From an uncultured Acidimicrobiales bacterium (GTDB lineage: Bacteria; Actinomycetota; Acidimicrobiia; Acidimicrobiales; CATQHL01): a stretch of 64,000 bases of DNA. This document shows, piece by piece, positions 59,464 to 64,000 of the stretch. The stretch covers positions 1,623,753 to 1,687,752 of the forward strand of contig CATQHL010000001.1 of assembly GCA_958295925.1 (NCBI GenBank). The letters run 5' to 3'. Each line of letters begins with the position of its first letter. Within the stretch, counting starts at the first letter, position 1. The notes under the pieces were generated by a model that did not search any database, was not told the DNA's origin, and worked only from the letters and a program-made list of their open reading frames with translations. The position numbers and the translations under genes were made by a program.

Positions 59464-59534
59464 GCTTTGCGGATCGCCTGTGGGGCAAGAGCCTGCATAT
59501 GGCTGGGAGACAGCCAGCGAAAGCGAGTTGGAAC

Positions 59535-61049
59535 ATGCAAAAGATAGTTAACAAGTTGGCGGTAAGAATGAGCGTGGTTTTGGTGCTCGTTCTGGTGGTG
59601 GGCGTTTTCGTGGGGGGGGGGGTATCCCTCGTCTCCGCCCAGACTTCCGATGAGACTCCTGATGGGCAGGCCCGGATTTGGGCGCGGAGGCTGGATTCGG
59701 GGAATGTTGAGTTCGGTTTGCGCGTCGACTCCAGGGGTGGCGTGGATGAGACCTTCTCCAATCGGTTCCTCGTCTACGGGGTCGCCGAGGCCGGTGTGTG
59801 GTATGCGTCTGAGCCCAAGTTGGTGAATCTTGGAACCGGCGAGGCGGGCCCTCGGGTGGTCTTGCGGATTCTGGCGAGAAGGCTGAATTCGGGGAATGTT
59901 GAGTTCGGCCTGCGGGTCGACAACGACAAGACGTGGCTGCCCGATGCCCGCTACTTCCCGTACAGCAGCACCGCGGTTGGGTCCAGGCTGTATTCCTCGA
60001 GGCTCGTCGTGAGCGTGCCGGGGTCAGAGTCTCCAGCCATGGTGGAGTCGGGTCCCTCTGGGGGTGGGTGCTTGAACGGAACGGCGGTCCCCAGCCCGCT
60101 TGACAACCCGGGTCTGGTCTCAGACTGTGAGTCCCTGCTTGAGGGATTCAAGGCGATGCGCGGAGACGCTACCATTCATCTTGCCCAGGAGCCCTGGAGT
60201 GGTGGCAGTGGTGACTCGCCACCCCTGTGGTCGGTGGAGAGGGATCTCACCGTCACGTCAGACAGTGAGGAAACTGGCTGGTCCTACAGGGAATTTTTCG
60301 ATGGATCCTTGGATATCGAGGAGGGGGCGAGGGTGGATCCAGTCACGAATCGTGTCAGCTGGGTCGAGATGGTCCGTACCCTTAGGGGAAGCGGCGTGGT
60401 TCCTGCCTCGTTTGGCAACCTTGAGGGGTTGACTTATTTGAGGTTGGTAAACTACGAGTCTGTCGCTGGTCCCATACCCGACTCATACTCGAATTTGACG
60501 AATCTCGAGTATCTGTATCTGAATAGCTTGAGCCTCAGTGGACCCATCCCGTCTTGGATCGGGAACCTCACGAGCTTGAAGGGGTTGATATTGAGTAGAG
60601 GTTTGACGGGCGCTATTCCAGACTCAATTGGCAACCTTACGAACCTGACGAAGTTGAGCCTGAACGCGAACTCGCTTTCAGGCCGGATTCCAGCTTCTCT
60701 AGGAAACCTTTCCAATGTGGAGAGATTGGATCTCAGTAATAATGCTTTGATCGGCCGGATTCCTGCGGAATTGGGCAACTTGAGCAGTGTGCAGTATCTA
60801 TACCTCAACAAAAATAAATTGAGTGGCTCGATTCCTTCAGAATTAGGGAACTTGAATGTGTGGTATCTAAACCTGAAGGACAACCCCAACCTAACAGGCT
60901 GCATACCGGCTAGCTTGAAGACATACACGCGCACATACCAGGACGGCACTGTCCGTACGCACGACGCAACAATTTACGCCCCTGACGGCACCAGGCTTAG
61001 AGGCACCCGAGACAACGACAACGCCTTGTGGTGCGACGACGAGTCCTGA
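59535..61049 (+). CDS. Secreted plant-type LRR protein, type II copy B (in frame)
   Basis: About 504 residues from the ATG at 59535, which aligns with the start of copy C. Signal peptide with VVGVFVGGGVSLVSAQ, where codons GTG GGG GGG GGG GTA form a G11 tract (59612-59622) that keeps the frame. Then RRLDSGNVEFGLRVDSRGG and RRLNSGNVEFGLRVDNDKT modules, cysteine segment CLNGTAVPSPLDNPGL, LRRs, LTGCIPASLKTY and a WCDDES end. Loss or gain of one G would end translation shortly after the signal peptide, so I read this as the ON state of a phase-variable gene. Confidence 0.82.
   Translation: MQKIVNKLAVRMSVVLVLVLVVGVFVGGGVSLVSAQTSDETPDGQARIWARRLDSGNVEFGLRVDSRGGVDETFSNRFLVYGVAEAGVWYASEPKLVNLGTGEAGPRVVLRILARRLNSGNVEFGLRVDNDKTWLPDARYFPYSSTAVGSRLYSSRLVVSVPGSESPAMVESGPSGGGCLNGTAVPSPLDNPGLVSDCESLLEGFKAMRGDATIHLAQEPWSGGSGDSPPLWSVERDLTVTSDSEETGWSYREFFDGSLDIEEGARVDPVTNRVSWVEMVRTLRGSGVVPASFGNLEGLTYLRLVNYESVAGPIPDSYSNLTNLEYLYLNSLSLSGPIPSWIGNLTSLKGLILSRGLTGAIPDSIGNLTNLTKLSLNANSLSGRIPASLGNLSNVERLDLSNNALIGRIPAELGNLSSVQYLYLNKNKLSGSIPSELGNLNVWYLNLKDNPNLTGCIPASLKTYTRTYQDGTVRTHDATIYAPDGTRLRGTRDNDNALWCDDES
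59612..59622 (+). promoter_or_regulatory. Poly-G tract (G11) in signal-peptide codons, in frame
   Basis: Eleven G residues inside the signal-peptide coding region of copy B. Any length change not a multiple of three shifts the frame. Compare G7 in copy A, G14 (out of frame) in copy C and the interrupted G5-A-G4 in copy D. Confidence 0.85.
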
Positions 61050-61095
61050 CTTGGTAGCCCGGTTTGCTTGACGGGCCGGGCGCCCGGATAATCCA

Positions 61096-61136
61096 GCGCT
61101 GCGGGCATCGCCTGACTTGGGCGGTGCCCGCAGCGC
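61096..61136. terminator. Hairpin after type II copy B
   Basis: Inverted repeat GCGCTGCGGGCA ... TGCCCGCAGCGC, about 45 bases after the stop; same as the hairpin after copy A. Confidence 0.65.
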
Positions 61137-61401
61137 CTGTCTTGCAGCCCCGCTTTCGTTGCTCAGAACATGAGCAGGGCAAGCCCCGCCCAGTTCTGAG
61201 GCACGGCTCCCGCTGCGCCGCCATCGGCGCTGCGCCAGCATTCAGCCAGATCAGTGCCAGCGCTCGGCCAGATCAGTGTTGCTCTTGCAACGAACGCAAC
61301 AGGCTCTTCAGGTGCCGGCTCATTAGGCAGCAAATTGACTGGTTTTCCCTGGTGATTGGCCATATTTCCACTTTTGGGATCGCCTGGGCATTGCGAAATC
61401 C

Positions 61402-61412
61402 GGGGGGGGGGG
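61402..61412 (+). promoter_or_regulatory. Poly-G tract (G11, then interrupted) upstream of copy C
   Basis: G11 followed by A, GGGG, A, GG in the same conserved context as the upstream tracts of copies A and B. The A interruptions should reduce slippage. Confidence 0.7.
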
Positions 61413-61584
61413 AGGGGAGGCAACCTTCTTGAAGTCAGGTGCGCGAATTGCTTACACTTTGTTGTTAATCTAAGTGTACGTTGTTAACCTAAGTGTATAT
61501 TGCGTTGCGGATCGCCTGCGAGGGAAGAGCAAGAGCAAGAGCCTGCATATGGCTAGGAGATAGACAGCGAAAGCGAGTTGGAAC

Positions 61585-63220
61585 ATGCAAAAGATAGTTA
61601 ACAAGTTCACGGTAAGAATGAGCGTGGTGCTGGCACTCGTTCTGGTGGTGTGCGTTTTCGGGGGGGGGGGGGGTATCCCTCGTCTCCGCCCAGACTTCCG
61701 ATGAGATCCAAAATGGGCAGGCCCGGGTTTGGGTGCGGAAGCTGGATTCGGGGAACGTTGAGTTCGGCTTGCGCGTCGACTCCAGGGGTGGCGTAGATGT
61801 GTCCTTCACCAATCGGTTCCTCGGCTACGGGGCCGCCGAGGCCGGCGTGTGGTATGCGTCTGACCCCAAGGTGGTGAATCTTGGGAGCAGCGGGGCGGCC
61901 ACTCTGGTGGTCTTGCGGATTCTGGCGAGAAGGCTGGATTCGGGGAACGTTGAGTTCGGCCTGCGAGTCGACAACGACAAGACGTGGCACCCCGATGCTC
62001 GCTACTTCCCGTACAGCAGCACCACGGTTGGGTCCAGGTTGTATTCCTCGGCGTTTGTCGTGAGCCCGCGGGGGTCAGCGTCCCCCGCTATGGCGGTGCC
62101 TCCAGCAATGGTGGTGTCGGGCCCCTATAGGGGTGGGTGCTTGAACGGAACAGTTGTCCCCAACCCGCTTGCCAACCCGGGTCTGGTCTCAGACTGCGAG
62201 GCCCTGCTTGAGGCCCTCATTGGGGGCTCCAAGTGGGCGGTGGACAGGGATATCACTGTTACGTCCCCCAAGCGTGAATGGGATACAGGATGGTCCTACT
62301 CGATCCCGTCTTTCGGTGGAACAAATTATTATAGGGGTGCGAGGGTGGATCCAACCACGAATCGTGTCAACCGGGTCGAATTTAATGGGGACATTCCTCG
62401 TGGAGGCGTCGTGCTTCCTGCTTCGCTGGGCAACCTTGACCGGTTGACTTATTTGTCTTTGGTACGAAGCCCCGGGATCGCTGGGGGCCCCAGGATCACT
62501 GGCCCCATACCGGACTCATGGGCTAATTTGACGAATCTCGAGTATCTGTATCTGACACGATTGAACCTCAGTGGACCCATCCCGTCCTCGATCGGCGACC
62601 TCACGAGCTTGAAAATCCTTGCAATTGAAAGCAGTGGTTTGACTGGCGCGATTCCGGACTCACTTGGTAACCTTACAAACCTGAATTCCCTGCACCTGAC
62701 AAACAACTCGCTTTCAGGCACGATTCCCGCTTCCATAGGGAACCTTTCCCAGTTGAGGACCTTGTATCTCCACAATAACGATTTGAGCGGTATTCCTTCA
62801 GAGATTGGCAACATGAGTAATTTGTCGTACCTGCAACTCAACAGTAATGATTTGAGTAGCATTCCTGCTTCGCTGGCCGACTTGAGTAATTTGCGTACTT
62901 TGTACCTCAATGATAATGAGTTGGGTAGTATTCCAGCGTGGCTAGGCAACATGAGTAATTTGCGTAACTTATACATGGCAAGGAATCAATTGAGTGGAGC
63001 GATTCCTGTTTCTCTGGGCAACATGAATCTGGAAGTGCTAGACCTGCGTGGTAACTCTGGCCTAACAGGCTGCATACCGGCTGGTTTGAAGAGATACACG
63101 CGCAAACTCCACAATGGCGCTGTCCGTGCGTACGACGCAATAATTTGGGCCCCTGATGGCGCCAAGCTTAGAGGCACCCGAGACAACGACAGCCCCTGGT
63201 GGTGCGACGACGGGTCCTGA
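61585..63220 (+). pseudogene. Type II LRR copy C, frame-shifted (OFF) by a G14 tract
   Basis: ATG at 61585 (MQKIVNK, like copy B) reads a normal signal peptide into a G14 tract at 61660-61673. Fourteen G put translation one base out: it continues as GGGGGIPRLR and ends at TGA 61702-61704 after 39 codons. From about 61674 the other frame is intact to 63220, with VRKLDSGNVEFGLRVDSRGG, the second module, CLNGTVVPNPLANPGL, LRRs and LTGCIPAGLKRY. With 13 or 16 G the product would be a full-length LRR protein (544 residues at 13 G). No other lesion is seen. Best described as a switched-off contingency gene, not a decayed pseudogene. Confidence 0.85.
61660..61673 (+). promoter_or_regulatory. Poly-G tract (G14) in signal-peptide codons, out of frame
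   Basis: Fourteen G between GTTTTC and TATCCCTCGTCTCC. The in-frame lengths are 10, 13 and 16, so the sequenced form is OFF. Confidence 0.85.
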
Positions 63221-63276
63221 CTTGGTAGCCCGGTTCGCTTGACGGGCCGGGCGCCCGGACAATCCCGGACAATCCA

Positions 63277-63317
63277 GCGCTGCGGGCATCGCCGGACTTG
63301 GGCGGCGCCCGCAGCGC
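63277..63317. terminator. Hairpin after type II copy C
   Basis: Inverted repeat GCGCTGCGGGCA/TCGCC ... GGCGG/CGCCCGCAGCGC (one pair changed), as after copies A and B. A 10-bp CCCGGACAAT duplication precedes it. Confidence 0.6.
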
Positions 63318-63561
63318 CTGTCTTGCAGCCCCGCTTTCGTTGCTCAGAACATGAGCAGGGCAAGCCCCGCCCAGCTCTGAGGCACGGCTCCCGCTGCGTC
63401 GCCATCGGCGCTGTGCCTGCATTCAGCCAGATCGGTGTGTTGCTCTTGCAACGAACGCAAGAGGCTCTTCAGGTGCCGGCTCATTTGGCAGCAAATTGAC
63501 TGGTTGTCCCTGGTGGAAGCCATATTTCCACTTTTGGGGATCGCCTGGGCATTGCGAAATC

Positions 63562-63576
63562 GGGGGGGGGGGGGGG
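63562..63576 (+). promoter_or_regulatory. Poly-G tract (G15) upstream of type II copy D
   Basis: Fifteen G residues in the conserved upstream context, about 125 bases before the GTG at 63700. Confidence 0.75.
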
Positions 63577-63699
63577 TAACCTGATTGAAGGCATAGTCGA
63601 ATTGCATTGCGATTTTCCTGTAATATTGTTTCTGAGACCCGCGAGCGGGAGCGACGTAGCGCCGCTAGGGCAAGACGAAGCAATGGAAGCGAGTTGGAC

Positions 63700-64000
63700 G
63701 TGAAAAAGCTTGTTAACAAGTCAACGGTAAGAATGAGCAAGTGCACGGTAAGAATGAGCGTGGTGCTTGCGATCGCCCTGGTAGTGAGCGTTTTTGGGGG
63801 AGGGGTATCCCTCGTCTCCGCGCAGACTTCCGATAGGGCTTCCGATGGGGAGGTCCGGATTTGGGCGCAGAAGCTGGATTCGGGGAATGTTGAGTTCGGC
63901 CTGCGCGTCGACTCCAGGGGTGGCGTGGATGTGTCCTTCACCAATCGGTTCCTCGTCTACGGGGCCGCCGAGGCCGGTGTGTGGTATGCGTCTGAGTCCA
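63700..64000 (+). CDS. Secreted plant-type LRR protein, type II copy D (cut by window end)
   Basis: Open from the GTG at 63700 to the last base, 100 residues seen. MKKLVNK start, a duplicated TVRMS segment, signal peptide ending GVSLVSAQ, then QKLDSGNVEFGLRVDSRGG and the beginning of the first module. The G run in the signal peptide is interrupted (G5-A-G4, 63796-63805) and in frame, so this copy should be stably on at that site, while its upstream G15 tract is long and pure. The cysteine segment and LRRs should follow beyond the window. Confidence 0.75.
   Translation, partial: MKKLVNKSTVRMSKCTVRMSVVLAIALVVSVFGGGVSLVSAQTSDRASDGEVRIWAQKLDSGNVEFGLRVDSRGGVDVSFTNRFLVYGAAEAGVWYASES

Larger units (their letters stand above)
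59116..59534. other. Leader region of type II copy B
   Basis: Contains the conserved block TTCCCTGGTGGTTAGCCATA through TCGCCTGGGCATTGCAAATC, the G13 tract (59361-59373), then two 27-bp near-repeats (TTGTTGTTGATCTAGGTGTA type, from about 59413 and 59440) that hold the promoter. The coding frame of copy B is open upstream to 59280, but this is not conserved in the other copies. Confidence 0.6.
61050..61584. other. Spacer and leader between type II copies B and C
   Basis: 535 bp of the conserved island II spacer: terminator-like hairpin (61096-61136), a GC-rich stretch shared with the spacer after copy C (GTTGCTCAGAACATGAGCAG), the block ending GGGCATTGCGAAATC, the interrupted G tract, and a promoter region with TTAATCTAAGTGTAC-type repeats near 61460-61500. 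I see no gene. Confidence 0.6.
63221..63699. other. Spacer and leader between type II copies C and D
   Basis: 479 bp with the same elements as the previous spacer: hairpin, GTTGCTCAGAACATGAGCAG stretch, GGGCATTGCGAAATC block, G15 tract and a likely -10 TAATAT near 63620. After the tract the sequence diverges from the other copies. Confidence 0.55.

Noticed and set aside
59280-59534. 85-codon N-terminal extension of type II copy B
   Set aside because: Would cover a promoter and a G tract that are non-coding in the other copies; the signal peptide begins after 59535.
6982-63576. Poly-G tracts as pure sequencing or assembly error
   Set aside because: Exact lengths may be off by one or two, but eight tracts at equivalent positions of one gene family, with interrupted forms in sister copies, cannot all be error. 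The OFF call for copy C does depend on accurate counting.

Overview
The window is high-GC DNA from a bacterium that looks like an actinobacterium, most likely of the Acidimicrobiia type. The case rests on the order argS-lysA-hom-thrC-rho-rpmE-prfA-prmC-sua5, the trio histidine phosphatase/DUF3090/SCO1664-like, DUF3107, CarD and a System I cytochrome c maturation cluster. Species cannot be read from the sequence. Secreted proteins with plant-like leucine-rich repeats (LRR) would suit a host-associated lifestyle, but that is inference.

Layout. 0-3.4 kb: metY, a potassium channel and a small membrane-anchored coiled-coil protein. 3.6-11.5 kb: LRR island I, four tandem secreted LRR proteins (type I), followed by leuD-leuC. 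13.6-20.1 kb: greA, then leuB-ilvE-cimA (leucine/isoleucine synthesis through citramalate) and gltX. 20.2-21.8 kb: a tiny zinc-ribbon gene, tRNA-Glu/Gln/Pro, carD and rpiB. 21.9-35.7 kb: a long minus-strand cluster, from argS down to sua5, in which an ApgM-like protein occupies the usual place of homoserine kinase thrB and prfA is fused to prmC. 35.7-45.5 kb: tRNA-Arg, an FrhB-like Fe-S protein, uracil-DNA glycosylase, the histidine phosphatase/DUF3090/SCO1664 trio, etfBA, a lipid kinase, DUF3107 and mrp. 45.6-53.4 kb: a complete ccmABCDEFGH-TPR operon. 53.7-64 kb: an LRR lipoprotein, a class E-like sortase, a septum-formation-type lipoprotein and LRR island II, with four type II secreted LRR proteins, the last cut by the window end.

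The most striking signal is a set of long poly-G tracts (11-16 G) placed with the LRR genes and nowhere else I noticed. In island I they abut the start codon (G14 at 6982-6995, G16 at 9518-9533). In island II each gene has one tract upstream (G16, G13, G11, G15) and a second position inside the signal-peptide codons (G7, G11, G14, or G5-A-G4). The G11 copy is in frame. The G14 copy is one base out of frame and stops after 39 codons while the rest of the gene is intact. This is the layout expected of a phase-variable surface-protein repertoire driven by slipped-strand mispairing. Island I also carries a scar showing that it grew by tandem duplication between the ends of the channel gene and leuD, and the LRR coding repeats are nearly identical at DNA level, giving further routes to variation.

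Gene starts were chosen from ribosome-binding sites, overlaps and family lengths. No database search was possible, so family names rest on motifs and gene order.
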